From Desulfovibrio sp. G11 (GTDB taxonomy: Bacteria > Desulfobacterota > Desulfovibrionia > Desulfovibrionales > Desulfovibrionaceae), in the NCBI RefSeq assembly GCF_900243745.1, contig NZ_LT984798.1, positions 744,001 to 808,000 on the forward strand: a stretch of DNA of 64,000 nt, written 5' to 3'. This document shows, in pieces, positions 52,274-60,320 of this stretch (within the stretch, counting starts at the first letter, position 1; each line of letters opens with the position of its first letter). Under the pieces are notes generated by a model that did no database searches, was not told the origin of the DNA, and saw only the letters and a program-made list of their open reading frames with translations. The position numbers and the translations under genes are program-made.

Positions 52274-52414
52274 ATTGACTTCTTCCATCTTTGCGACTGT
52301 ATCAAAAACGGGAGCATCAAATATCTGGAGCTGTCCGGTGAAGAATTTTCCAGAGGCTCTGCAACAATCGGCAGCATTGATTTTATGAGCTCGCTGTCTG
52401 ATACTATTGAGTGA
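52274..52414 (+). pseudogene. C-terminal gene fragment beside the IS4 element
   Basis: A 46-residue frame begins at the IS4 junction: IDFFHLCDCIKNGSIKYLEL, then SIDFMSSLSDTIE and a stop. It reads like the tail of a real protein. On the other side of the element the same frame meets a stop within six codons, so the N-terminal part is gone. No family was recognised. Confidence 0.4.
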
Positions 52415-52435
52415 TGGAATACCCTTGGAGGTCTC

Positions 52436-53173
52436 ATGAAACATCCCCTTGGACGCAGGCGCAAACTACGCCCCTTTGAATCTCTTTCGCGAAAAAAGCG
52501 CGGGAACTCCGTTGTCCGCCTCCGGCAACGCATCCTTCAGAATAAAAATATTTATGGTGGTATGTTTACCAGCCATCTCGTGCTGAACGAGCCTGGAAGG
52601 CCACCTCTGTATAATCAATGGTTTGATTTCTTTTTTTTAGGACAGGACAAGTTCACGATCTGGAATGCATTTATATTCACCGCGCAAGCTGCATTTTGGG
52701 ATGAGGTCAAAGATTTGGCCAGCGAAAGAGCCAGAAAGATGCTGTCCTCTGAGGAGCGGGAAAAAGAATTCAAGTTTGAGATGGAGCCTGCGGAATTTGA
52801 TGCGTGGGGAAAGCCCCTGACCTACAGCATGATTTTTCGAGACTACACCTATCCACAATTTAACGGCATGACCTATAGGGATTACTGTCGCCAGTTGGAG
52901 AGAGAAATAATCATCTCCGAACCACCTGCCATCCATGAAAGCTTCAAACTTGACCATGGCTATGAGTACGGCATTGGCTTGCGCATTGTTGTTGACGCGG
53001 AAGAAATCACTCAAAGCGTGATTGAGCAGGCTATTCTTCGATTCAAAGAGCTGGGTGAAACAGATTGGCAGGCGGCAACGCCCGTACCGCGTGAGCGGCT
53101 TCCCCTGAAAACCGAACACGACAGCTTGGCGGAGGTGGAGCCATGGTCGCCAGGCCTTCCTGTCAGAGAATGA
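52436..53173 (+). CDS. Hypothetical protein, 245 aa
   Basis: A basic, soluble protein starting MKHPLGRRRKLRPFESLSRKK. The middle is aromatic-rich (YNQWFDFFFLGQDKFTIWNAF) and the C-terminal part is acidic. No motif is recognised. TTGGAGG is the ribosome site. Its end, VEPWSPGLP, resembles the helicase fragment's end, VELWSPGSP. A hairpin follows the stop. Confidence 0.6.
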   Translation: MKHPLGRRRKLRPFESLSRKKRGNSVVRLRQRILQNKNIYGGMFTSHLVLNEPGRPPLYNQWFDFFFLGQDKFTIWNAFIFTAQAAFWDEVKDLASERARKMLSSEEREKEFKFEMEPAEFDAWGKPLTYSMIFRDYTYPQFNGMTYRDYCRQLEREIIISEPPAIHESFKLDHGYEYGIGLRIVVDAEEITQSVIEQAILRFKELGETDWQAATPVPRERLPLKTEHDSLAEVEPWSPGLPVRE

Positions 53174-53205
53174 GGGAAGTTTTAACCAGATCCACCCATA
53201 AAGTG

Positions 53206-53240
53206 GTGTAAAATCCACCATCAGATGGTGGATTTTACAC
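53206..53240. terminator. Perfect 16-bp inverted repeat upstream of hipB
   Basis: GTGTAAAATCCACCAT pairs with ATGGTGGATTTTACAC around a 3-nt loop. The A-tract and T-tract lie inside the stem, as in a bidirectional terminator. It lies 33 bp after the stop of the upstream gene. Confidence 0.75.
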
Positions 53241-53314
53241 GCGAGCACCAGTGACGCTGCTCCCCTTACTTCACTCCTGCCACTCATACGATTATACTGT
53301 TGTCTTCGTCTCGT

Positions 53315-53356
53315 ATTTTAGCTATTATTTGTAAAATATAAATTAAGGGCTAAAAT
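53315..53356 (+). promoter_or_regulatory. Candidate HipB operator
   Basis: ATTTTAGC (53315-53322) and GCTAAAAT (53349-53356) form an 8-bp inverted repeat spaced by 26 bp of AT-rich sequence. The right copy covers the hipB start codon. HipB proteins bind such palindromes. Confidence 0.4.
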
Positions 53357-53666
53357 GCTAGACTCAATTCTTAAAGCTCCCCAAGAAATCCGTCGTGATA
53401 TCGCCGCTAGAGCGCAGGCCCGGCGTCTCGCGCTCAATATGAGCCAGAAGGAACTGGCGGCACGTAGCGGAGTCTCTCTTGGTTCTGTAAAGCGCTTTGA
53501 GACAACGGGAGAAATATCTCTGTCTTCTCTCCTATCCATTGCAATGGTTCTTAACGACCTTGAGGCCTTTGCAGGGTTGTTCAGCCCCCCACGTCCAGAG
53601 AACCTGTTCACACTGGAAGAGCCCACCCCCCGTAAAAGAGCTGGGAGAAAACGTCATGAATCTTGA
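53355..53666 (+). CDS. hipB: HipB-like antitoxin (XRE family)
   Basis: A 103-aa DNA-binding protein with an XRE helix-turn-helix (ARRLALNMSQKELAARSGVSLGSVKRFE) and a basic tail. It neutralises HipA and represses the operon. It overlaps hipA by 11 bp. AAGGG is a close ribosome site. Confidence 0.9.
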   Translation: MLDSILKAPQEIRRDIAARAQARRLALNMSQKELAARSGVSLGSVKRFETTGEISLSSLLSIAMVLNDLEAFAGLFSPPRPENLFTLEEPTPRKRAGRKRHES

Positions 53667-54810
53667 TGTCCATTTACATGCCCATGGTGAACGCCACTAT
53701 GTGGGCAAACTTGCCGAGCAAGGCGGTACAATACTGTTCCAGTACGCGCCGGAATTTCTCGATTCTGGCATCAACATCTCCCCGTTCAAGCTTCCCCTCA
53801 GCCCAGAGGTCAAGGAAGACCCCAAGCATACCTTTGACGGGTTATTCGGGGTTTTTAACGACAGTTTGCCGGATGGCTGGGGACTACTTTTGCTAGATAG
53901 GGCCTTGCGCAAGAGAGGCTCGTCATTGCAAGCCTGTCTGCCTTTGCAGCGTCTTGCCATGGTGGGGATGCATGGAATGGGCGCACTCGAGTATACTCCT
54001 GCAATAGATCAGATCGATGAGGTTGTTTCTGTAGCGGAATTGGACGCACTGGCCGAAGAATCCCTCAAGGTCTTGCGGGACGCTCCTGTGGATGTAAACC
54101 AGTTAGACAGGCTCATACAGCTTAACGGCTCATCCGCTGGAGCCAGACCAAAGATTCTGGTGAACGTCACGGAGGATTATCGCATTGTACCCCAAGACAC
54201 TGGTGGAGAGCCCCAAGGAACTCCGTGGATTATCAAATTCCGCTCCGCGCACGAATCACCGGACACGGGGTTGATGGAATATGCCTACTCCATAGCAGCC
54301 AGGGAAGCCGGGCTTGATATGCCCGAGACGCACCTCTTCCCGTCAGAGACCACGCCTGGCTACTTTGGCGTCAAACGCTTTGACAGAGTACAGGGCATGA
54401 AAGTGCATGTGCACACTGCCTGCGGTTTGCTGCACGCCTCGCATCGTGAACCGTCACTGACCTATGAAAGCTTGCTGCGCCTGACACTGTTACTGACCAA
54501 GGATATGCGCGAAGTACACAAAATGGTGCGCCTCATGGTGTTTAACGTGCGTTCCGGCAACAAGGACGACCACTCCAAGAACTTTTCCTTCCTGTTGGAC
54601 AAGAATCATCAATGGCGCATGGCTCCGGTTTACGATCTGACGCCTTCTGAGGGTATCAACGGGGAACAGACTTGCATGGTGAACAACAAGGGACTGAGTA
54701 TTACCGAAAAGGATCTGCAGGCCGCTGCTGCGACAGTGGACGTTGACGCACGGACAGTAAGCGAAATGATTCAGCAGGTGGATGAGGCGTTGGCGAAGGT
54801 GAAAAAATAA
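53656..54810 (+). CDS. hipA: HipA-like serine/threonine kinase toxin
   Basis: A 384-aa HipA-family kinase. In well-studied members it phosphorylates glutamyl-tRNA synthetase and causes growth arrest. Visible parts: the N-terminal domain with FDGLFGVFNDSLPDGWG, the P-loop-like autophosphorylation region GSSAGARPK, FGVKRFDR, the catalytic motif NKDDHSKNFSF, and YDLTPS. It is full-length. The start at 53656 follows GGGAGAA and overlaps hipB. Confidence 0.93.
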   Translation: MNLDVHLHAHGERHYVGKLAEQGGTILFQYAPEFLDSGINISPFKLPLSPEVKEDPKHTFDGLFGVFNDSLPDGWGLLLLDRALRKRGSSLQACLPLQRLAMVGMHGMGALEYTPAIDQIDEVVSVAELDALAEESLKVLRDAPVDVNQLDRLIQLNGSSAGARPKILVNVTEDYRIVPQDTGGEPQGTPWIIKFRSAHESPDTGLMEYAYSIAAREAGLDMPETHLFPSETTPGYFGVKRFDRVQGMKVHVHTACGLLHASHREPSLTYESLLRLTLLLTKDMREVHKMVRLMVFNVRSGNKDDHSKNFSFLLDKNHQWRMAPVYDLTPSEGINGEQTCMVNNKGLSITEKDLQAAAATVDVDARTVSEMIQQVDEALAKVKK

Positions 54811-54893
54811 AGAGCTCAGACAGCATTTACATATCTTAACGGAATTTCCTTCTTTTCGAAAATCCGTCAAGAAAAATAACCGCAAAATTTTAG

Positions 54894-54912
54894 TTGCTGC
54901 AGGGTGCAGCAA
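54894..54912. other. Short palindrome after hipA
   Basis: TTGCTGCA GGG TGCAGCAA lies about 85 bp after the hipA stop. It is a weak hairpin, perhaps a terminator or target site near the MITE-like element. Confidence 0.35.
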
Positions 54913-54943
54913 GTTGCAGGAGGTTGCGCACTCGCTCCATCAA

Positions 54944-55046
54944 GAGGGTGTAAGAAATTTTCTCATGAGGCCACGAGTCAAGCAAAACCTTTCCCCTCTT
55001 TGCTTTGCTCTTTTTGGGGACACCCCCTAAATTTTCTTACACCCTC
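54944..55046. mobile_element. 103-bp MITE-like element with IS256-like ends
   Basis: The left end is GAGGGTGTAAGAAATTTT and the right end, reversed, is GAGGGTGTAAGAAAATTT. The left end repeats the left end of the IS256 element at 46251. An internal GGGGACACCCCC recalls that element's right end. It has no gene of its own. It supplies the stop codon of the minus-strand gene at 55027. Confidence 0.7.
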
Positions 55047-55359
55047 GATCTTCTCGCCACTGACGAATGAATTCCCATCGCTCCTTGGGAGTCCATATTA
55101 CTCCGAAAGGTGAGCATGAGCGCAACACCTGTCCCTGTTCCGATGTCTCTGTGGCCAGAGAAATGACGGCTTCCGGTCCTTTTTCAATCGCATCAAGCCA
55201 TTGCTGCAAGTATCCTGTTGAACCTGGACATTTTTCAGATTTCAGCCAAGTATCCACGCATTTTTTCATGTCTGCCAACAGCAACGGATTTTTGCTTAAT
55301 CGTGTCGCCAAGTGCAGATGCATGGCAAATGAAAGGGTGTCTATTTTTGAGTGATTCAT
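55027..55359 (-). CDS. Small partner protein of the nucleotidyltransferase
   Basis: A 110-aa helical protein: LHLATRLSKNPLLLADMKKCVDTWL, then YLQQWLDAIEKGPEAVISLATETSEQGQVLRSCSPFGVIWTPKERWEFIRQW. Proteins of this shape often sit beside DUF6036-type nucleotidyltransferases. The last six residues (RGCKKI) and the stop come from the MITE-like element, so the natural C-terminus is altered. It overlaps the upstream gene by 4 bp (ATGA). Confidence 0.7.
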   Translation of the reverse strand: MNHSKIDTLSFAMHLHLATRLSKNPLLLADMKKCVDTWLKSEKCPGSTGYLQQWLDAIEKGPEAVISLATETSEQGQVLRSCSPFGVIWTPKERWEFIRQWREDRGCKKI

Positions 55360-55928
55360 CGCTCTTGCCCTAAGTTTTTCCCTCGTTTCATGTAGGCTTC
55401 AATGTCACACGTAACACGGTTTTTCACATATCCTAGCTTGGCCCCAAGCTTTTCTGCTGGTAGTTGGGACAAAAGTTTTTGCATGGTGTTCACGTCAAGC
55501 AAGTCTTCATCCCAAAGTTTTTTTATGAATTCGGTGTCCTTCCCTCGTCCAGCGCAGTATTTTGAAAGTGCTAAGTCTTCCACAGAAGGAAAATAGACAT
55601 TGATGTCTTCTTCAAAAATGTAGTGTGAGACCCTTTGGTCCCAACCCAATGGAAAGATAGCTGTCCCCATATCGCATCCATCTGCATAGTAACCAAAGGT
55701 TTGATGAAAAGGTGATAGCTCTCCAATTGTTCCTGAAATTAAATCGGAAATGATTTCATTTTCTGGAATTGGAGCTATATCTAGCTCCATTGATTCGTGA
55801 AAAGAAAAATCATAATCCTTGTCTAAGCAGTGCCCCAAAATGGCTTGCGATCCAAGAATGAGAAATTTTTTATATCCGGTTACCCCTGCTGAAGCCCGAA
55901 TTACATGGCGCAGCGCTTCAATTTTCAT
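55356..55928 (-). CDS. DUF6036-like nucleotidyltransferase
   Basis: A 190-aa protein starting MKIEALRHVIRASAG. It carries FLILGSQAILGHCLDKDYDFSFHESMELDIAP, a nucleotidyltransferase-type pattern (GSxx then a later acidic LDI) like DUF6036 and AbiEii-related proteins, and the later segment PSVEDLALSKYCAGRGKDTEF. With its 4-bp overlapping partner it may act as a toxin-antitoxin or defence pair. ATG 55928 follows AGGAAG and was preferred over 55955. Confidence 0.65.
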   Translation of the reverse strand: MKIEALRHVIRASAGVTGYKKFLILGSQAILGHCLDKDYDFSFHESMELDIAPIPENEIISDLISGTIGELSPFHQTFGYYADGCDMGTAIFPLGWDQRVSHYIFEEDINVYFPSVEDLALSKYCAGRGKDTEFIKKLWDEDLLDVNTMQKLLSQLPAEKLGAKLGYVKNRVTCDIEAYMKRGKNLGQER

Positions 55929-55969
55929 TCTACTTCCTGTGTTTTTTATCTCCATCCTTAATCTTGCCT

Positions 55970-56104
55970 TTACCGATTTTCATTCTTGAAAAAATTATCC
56001 AACGCATCCCTTACTATGTCCACTTCTTTCATCCGGTGTTCGAAAGCATATTTGCGTAACTGTTCAGCCAGAGCGTATGAAAAAACGAAACTCTTTTTTA
56101 CCGG
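55970..56104 (-). pseudogene. Remnant of a ribbon-helix-helix regulator
   Basis: A minus-strand frame reads KKSFVFSYALAEQLRKYAFE, then HRMKEVDIVRDALDNFFKN and a stop. It has the RHH/CopG-like pattern, but no start codon lies before a stop at its 5' side, so it is truncated. Such proteins are common antitoxins. Confidence 0.4.
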
Positions 56105-56124
56105 CTAATCTCTGTCCATGCAAA

Positions 56125-56154
56125 CAGGGCGGGATATAAAAAACTCCCGCCCTG
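56125..56154 (-). terminator. Terminator after the small-protein genes
   Basis: CAGGGCGGGA pairs with TCCCGCCCTG, loop of 10 nt, followed on the minus strand by TTTG. It is 18 bp past the stop of the 53-aa gene and ends the VWA-microprotein transcript. Confidence 0.75.
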
Positions 56155-56172
56155 CAATCAGACTGTAGCCCT

Positions 56173-56334
56173 CTACATGCCTTCGCTTTCAGGCAAGGCC
56201 AGCTTTTCAGGTTCATCCACTGTATCACGGGTGCCGCTTTGCCGACCCTCCAGTTCCATAGAAATCGCCGCCGCAGTGAATACCCCTGCGACACCAGCGA
56301 GTATGCCACCTATAAATACCCATTTATTGCTCAT
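56173..56334 (-). CDS. 53-aa single-helix membrane protein
   Basis: MSNKWVFIGGILAGVAGVFT starts the protein, followed by AAISME and an acidic tail (VDEPEKLALPESEGM). One membrane helix, no other motif. AAAAGGAGAG is an excellent ribosome site. It is the last gene of the VWA transcript. Function unknown. Confidence 0.65.
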   Translation of the reverse strand: MSNKWVFIGGILAGVAGVFTAAAISMELEGRQSGTRDTVDEPEKLALPESEGM

Positions 56335-56408
56335 GGTTACTCTCCTTTTCAGTTGCGTAAATGCAGGAGGCGGGATCACTCCCGCCCACTGTTGCCGTTT
56401 TGAATAGC

Positions 56409-56480
56409 TTAATCGTCCCAGTTTTCCTTGATGACCTGCAACACAGCAATAGCAACAGGTATCCATGCCAGTGGGTTCAT
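56409..56480 (-). CDS. 23-aa peptide
   Basis: MNPLAWIPVAIAVLQVIKEN then WDD and a stop. It has a hydrophobic N-terminal half and AAGGAGG 5 bases before the ATG. The ATG overlaps the stop of a 39-aa frame upstream (GTATGA). It is probably translated with the neighbouring microproteins. Confidence 0.5.
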   Translation of the reverse strand: MNPLAWIPVAIAVLQVIKENWDD

Positions 56481-56596
56481 ACAGCCTCCTTGAGTGTCAG
56501 CAGCGCGGAATACGCAGCCGGTTGTGGGTGAAGAATGTTGGATTGGATCGTGCCGGATTCCAGCGGCAATAGTCCAAGGGTACCATCATGCTGCAC
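56477..56596 (-). CDS. Possible 39-aa protein overlapping the VWA gene end
   Basis: A GTG-started frame, QHDGTLGLLPLESGTIQSNI and on, overlaps the VWA stop by 11 bp and the 23-aa ATG by 4 bp. AAAGGCG is a possible ribosome site. Composition looks protein-like, but no homology is known to me. A competing ATGATG frame (56589) gives a 30-aa peptide. Confidence 0.35.
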   Translation of the reverse strand: MQHDGTLGLLPLESGTIQSNILHPQPAAYSALLTLKEAV

Positions 56597-58289
56597 CGCC
56601 TTTGAGTAAGGCGTTCTGAAGCATGTCAAACATGACGGGGGCCAGGTCGGACAGATCGTTGATGACCCGGCTGGTCTGTGGCAGCAGGTGGGCGATGTGC
56701 TCATCACGGATGCCAAGGCCATACACCTCATAACCAAGTTTTTGCGCTACGGTTACAGCATGGGTTGCTGCTTGTGTGCGATCGGGTATTCCGTCTGTAA
56801 TGACGAGGATAATTTTTCTTTGCTCCTTGAGGAACAGCATTGTCTGCATAACCCACCACAAGGCCGCATCAAGTGGCGTACCGCCAGAGGCATTTATGTC
56901 GAAGTTATCTGGTATCTTTTGCCCATGCCTCATAATGGGGAATACAGAACTTGTGGAAGCCATAGCTGGAAAAGCCGTGACCGCTGGGTTGACGCCCCGG
57001 ATATTTTCCAGTGCTTTTGCCACAGCAAAGCACGCCTGCTTTGCCAGAACGATGGGAGTGCCGCTCATACTGCCGCTGACGTCCAGCAGGATATGCACAG
57101 CAGTGTTGAGGCCAGCCTGTTCCGCCTCCCTGCGGAAAATGCGCGGATTGCCCGTTTGCAGCCGATGGAGCGAGCCGGGGTGCAAGGCCCCGCGCCGACC
57201 GATGCTGCATTGTTTTTGTGTCTGAGCCTGCAAAAGACCCTGAAGGCGTGTGCGCAGGGCAATACTGGCCTTAAGAGCTTGCTGCTTTTGGGCCTCCGGC
57301 AAGGCCTCCGATGGACGAAAACCCTCCACGGCAACCGTAACAGTTTCATAGGCTGATTCTGCCTGACAACGTGTAAGTGCCCCTGAAAGAATATCCCCCA
57401 GGGCTTGCGGCAGGTCTTGCGCCTCGGCGTGGAACAGGGCTGCGAGTTGATCTTTGGCCCTGCTGGAGGATGTGGGCTGCTGCGTTTGAGATGCACAAAC
57501 GGACGTGGGATTTTGCTCTGATTGAGGGGCAGAACCGCTGTGGGCGGCACCATATCCGTGTCCTTCTTGCGCCCCTGAAGCGTGGCCTTTGCGCCGCCCC
57601 TTGTTGGTATTGTGCTTGTTTCCTCCTTTTTGCACGTTGTTTTCGTCGCTTTCTGTCTGCGGTTGCGGCTCCCACTGTCGAATGCTCTGTGCCAATTGAC
57701 GAGCATAGGCGATGGTGGAAGAAGTATCAGGGCAATGTATGCAAACTTTGACTAAGGTGGCATCCAGCGCTTCCTTCAGGCCGGGGAAATACTGACGTAG
57801 CACTTCTGCTGCTGCCATGCGCACTTTGTTCACCTCTTCCACATCCCAGGCCCGCACGGTCAACAGCACATAGTCCAAAACAGCAAGGGCCGGGGAATCT
57901 CCCCCGGCCCTTGGCTGTGCTTGCTCTACAAAGAATCGTCGTATCAGCCAGTTCAAATTTCGTCGGCATCCAGGAAAAATACCCGACAGCTTTTTCTCAA
58001 CGCGCCAGTCCTCAAGGCAGTTAAAGAGGTTGAAGGTTACAGGATCAAGCTTGGCAGCTTTGAGTGCAGCAAAGTCCGTGTGCCTTATATGGGCCGCCTC
58101 GTGGTCACAAAAACCTTTGGCCAGAGCCAGCAATTCCGGCTCGCAATCCATAGGCAATGCAGGCAAATAGATGACCTTGCCATTGGTGCAGGCTTCATTG
58201 CCACCAATACGTACCTGCACCCCGTACTGGTCGCCCAGCACGGACGCCAGCAGGGGTAGGCAGTTGAGGATGTCTTTAGAGCGAATCAT
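56586..58289 (-). CDS. CobT-like VWA-domain protein
   Basis: A 567-aa protein. The N-terminal part has HEAAHIRHTDFAALK, like the metal-site start of CobT-type proteins. The middle is a Gln/Asn/Gly-rich low-complexity stretch (about 215-300). A C-terminal VWA domain has the MIDAS motif DVSGSMSG near residue 403, TPLDAALWW and ITDGIPDR. It pairs with the CobS-like AAA+ gene at 60321; such AAA-VWA pairs remodel or insert metals into partner proteins. The start at 58289 has GAGGT upstream. Confidence 0.85.
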   Translation of the reverse strand: MIRSKDILNCLPLLASVLGDQYGVQVRIGGNEACTNGKVIYLPALPMDCEPELLALAKGFCDHEAAHIRHTDFAALKAAKLDPVTFNLFNCLEDWRVEKKLSGIFPGCRRNLNWLIRRFFVEQAQPRAGGDSPALAVLDYVLLTVRAWDVEEVNKVRMAAAEVLRQYFPGLKEALDATLVKVCIHCPDTSSTIAYARQLAQSIRQWEPQPQTESDENNVQKGGNKHNTNKGRRKGHASGAQEGHGYGAAHSGSAPQSEQNPTSVCASQTQQPTSSSRAKDQLAALFHAEAQDLPQALGDILSGALTRCQAESAYETVTVAVEGFRPSEALPEAQKQQALKASIALRTRLQGLLQAQTQKQCSIGRRGALHPGSLHRLQTGNPRIFRREAEQAGLNTAVHILLDVSGSMSGTPIVLAKQACFAVAKALENIRGVNPAVTAFPAMASTSSVFPIMRHGQKIPDNFDINASGGTPLDAALWWVMQTMLFLKEQRKIILVITDGIPDRTQAATHAVTVAQKLGYEVYGLGIRDEHIAHLLPQTSRVINDLSDLAPVMFDMLQNALLKGGAA

Positions 58290-58352
58290 GGTACCTCACA
58301 ATAAGAAAGCCCGACATAGAGCCGGGCCGTTGGTTCATCATTTTTCATGAGT

Positions 58353-58727
58353 TCATTCTGTAATGGTTCGCAAGTCAGTCAGCATCGTAGAGAAACGCTC
58401 CGAAGGGGGCAGTTGCAGCCAGCGAATGATGGCCGCATACAGCCAATCCGAATCCGCCCGCATGCCGCGTCCATTGATCTGTAGAAAAACCGAGCAAGCA
58501 GCGAAGGCCGTCCGCTTGTTTCCGTCTACGAAGGGATGGTTGATGAGCAGGCTTTCCAGCAAGGCGCAGGCCTCCTCCACAGCATCCGTATAGTAGCCGC
58601 TTTGGGGCCGGTATACAGCCGACTCCAGCCCGCCCATATCCCGAACACCGGGCATGCCGCCATACCTTTCAACAAGAATGACGTGCATACCCAGAATGTC
58701 GGCAACCGTCAGGTAATCCCGGCTCAC
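58353..58727 (-). CDS. doc: Doc/Fic-family toxin
   Basis: A 124-aa protein with the Fic-type motif HPFVDGNKRTAFA; Doc toxins phosphorylate EF-Tu. The N-terminus, LTVADILGMHVILVERYGG, and YRPQSGYYTDAVEEACALLESL are typical of Doc. It overlaps the antitoxin by 4 bp. Confidence 0.92.
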   Translation of the reverse strand: MSRDYLTVADILGMHVILVERYGGMPGVRDMGGLESAVYRPQSGYYTDAVEEACALLESLLINHPFVDGNKRTAFAACSVFLQINGRGMRADSDWLYAAIIRWLQLPPSERFSTMLTDLRTITE

Positions 58728-58960
58728 TTTGCAAGCTCTTGATACAGGGCATCGTGCTCAATCATGCTGACTTCAAGGGCGTCAAGCACATGGCGTCGTG
58801 CCATGGGACGTTTACGATTTTCAATATAGATGCGCACAGCATCTTCCAACACGGCCTGAATCTGCCGTCCGTCCTCTTGCGCCACAGATTTAAGGTCTTC
58901 ATAAAGATCTGGCTCCATCTGGCTGGCGAATTTGACCCGTTTTACGGATGCCCGTGTCAT
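58724..58960 (-). CDS. Ribbon-helix-helix antitoxin for Doc
   Basis: A 78-aa protein. VKFASQMEPDLYEDLKSVAQ and GRQIQAVLEDAVRIYIENRK give the RHH beta-helix-helix pattern. It replaces the usual Phd antitoxin. AAGGGGG is the ribosome site, and it is translated just before doc. It should repress the pair and neutralise Doc. Confidence 0.8.
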   Translation of the reverse strand: MTRASVKRVKFASQMEPDLYEDLKSVAQEDGRQIQAVLEDAVRIYIENRKRPMARRHVLDALEVSMIEHDALYQELAK

Positions 58961-59022
58961 GGCTACCCCCTTTTTCTTACGACTACGAAGCCTATAGCTT
59001 GACGTCAAGAAGTTTCTTGATA

Positions 59023-60060
59023 TCACCACAAGCCCAGGCTGGGAATGGCAGGATGAGGCAGCGCGTTGTCTGCCACGGGGATGCCCGGCAGTACTGGCTC
59101 GTCGTTCATCTCCCCACCTGCGATGCCGTCAATTTCTCCAGCGGGGTCGTCTGATTCGTGGATACTGCCCGGATCGGCCAGCAGGGCATCCAGCACAAAG
59201 GCCGGGCCGTAACCTTCGATAACTTTCTGGGCGTGGGCCACCAGAGCGTCACTGTCCTTGAGCAGGCAGACCAACCCTTGCAGGAGCAGCAGGTCTGTGC
59301 CGGTGATATTGCCCTTCTTGGGTATGCGTTGCAGTGCGGCCTGCACGATGTCAGCCACCGGGGCCACATGAGGTTCTACAAAGGACAGGCCCGTCAGCTT
59401 GGTATGCAGAGTCCGCAAGGGCGAAAGGGCCTTGTGGGTTACTTCTGTTTTTCCGTGGTAGACCCTGCGCCAGATGTCCTCGGCAGATTTGGCAACTTCG
59501 CCAAAGAGCGTACCGCCGAGCCCCTGCACTTCTTCTGCCAGACCCGCTTCCAGCACGGCGGTGTTATCCGCATGCTGCGCCAGCGGGGATACCTTGTACA
59601 ACTGCCAGCGAAAATTCATGCGGGCGCGGACATAATCCGGCCCTACGATGGAGTTACGAATGATTTCGCCCCATTGATGGTGCTTTTCTATCCAGTTCTG
59701 CACATTCTGATCATAACCAGCCAGAAAGGCTTCTTTTTCTTTCTGGAAGTCGTTGCGGAGGTTACAAAGCTCCTGCACGATTTCCCCGGCCTTTTCTTCG
59801 GGGATGGCCCAGCCGGACATGAAACGCACGCCATGCCTGTCCAGATAGTTGAAAGCACGGGCCTTGAGCGTGCCGAACACTTTGAGATTTTCCGGGTCGG
59901 CGATGCGCTTGGAGCCAAGGGACGCCAGATCTTCAGGGGGAAGTTCCGCACCGCCTAGGTCTTCCTGGCTCATTTTGCGGCGGGCTGACCACAGGCTGAC
60001 GTTGAGATTGAGAGCCAGCAAATTGTCGAGAATTCGGATGTCTGAAAGAACGTGTGTCAT
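59023..60060 (-). CDS. DUF3150 domain protein
   Basis: A 345-aa protein starting MTHVLSDIRILDNLLALNLN, mostly helical with a coiled-coil-like segment (AGEIVQELCNLRNDFQKEKEAF in part). It matches DUF3150, found in integrative elements beside CobS/CobT-like genes. TAGGAGA is the ribosome site. It is the third gene of the AAA-WGR-DUF3150 series. Confidence 0.8.
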   Translation of the reverse strand: MTHVLSDIRILDNLLALNLNVSLWSARRKMSQEDLGGAELPPEDLASLGSKRIADPENLKVFGTLKARAFNYLDRHGVRFMSGWAIPEEKAGEIVQELCNLRNDFQKEKEAFLAGYDQNVQNWIEKHHQWGEIIRNSIVGPDYVRARMNFRWQLYKVSPLAQHADNTAVLEAGLAEEVQGLGGTLFGEVAKSAEDIWRRVYHGKTEVTHKALSPLRTLHTKLTGLSFVEPHVAPVADIVQAALQRIPKKGNITGTDLLLLQGLVCLLKDSDALVAHAQKVIEGYGPAFVLDALLADPGSIHESDDPAGEIDGIAGGEMNDEPVLPGIPVADNALPHPAIPSLGLW

Positions 60061-60069
60061 AACTTTCTC

Positions 60070-60297
60070 CTATAATGAGCTTTTTGTAGTGTTGAGGACG
60101 TAGCCGTCCCTGAGTTTTTTGGCTGCACGGGCTTCAAGCTCCAGCACGGCATTATTGCTTTCGCATTTGTCAGCGGGGATGAATCGTTGCTGACCGGAGG
60201 TTCCCTGCTTGCCCCAATGGAGCATGAGGCCTTCAGGCCGGGCCTCGCCGATCCAGAATTTACCAGACGTGCTCTGGTCTGGCAGGTCATAGGTCAC
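60070..60297 (-). CDS. Stand-alone WGR-domain protein
   Basis: A 75-aa protein with the WGR pattern: FWIGEARPEGLMLHWGKQGT and SGQQRFIPADKCESNNAVLELEARAAKKLRDGY. WGR domains bind DNA ends in poly-ADP-ribose polymerases and occur in MolR-like proteins. Here it is alone, between the AAA ATPase and DUF3150, with AGGTGA as the ribosome site. It may guide the ATPase to DNA. Confidence 0.75.
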   Translation of the reverse strand: MTYDLPDQSTSGKFWIGEARPEGLMLHWGKQGTSGQQRFIPADKCESNNAVLELEARAAKKLRDGYVLNTTKSSL

Positions 60298-60320
60298 CTG
60301 CAGGTGGACGCGGGGTTGCG

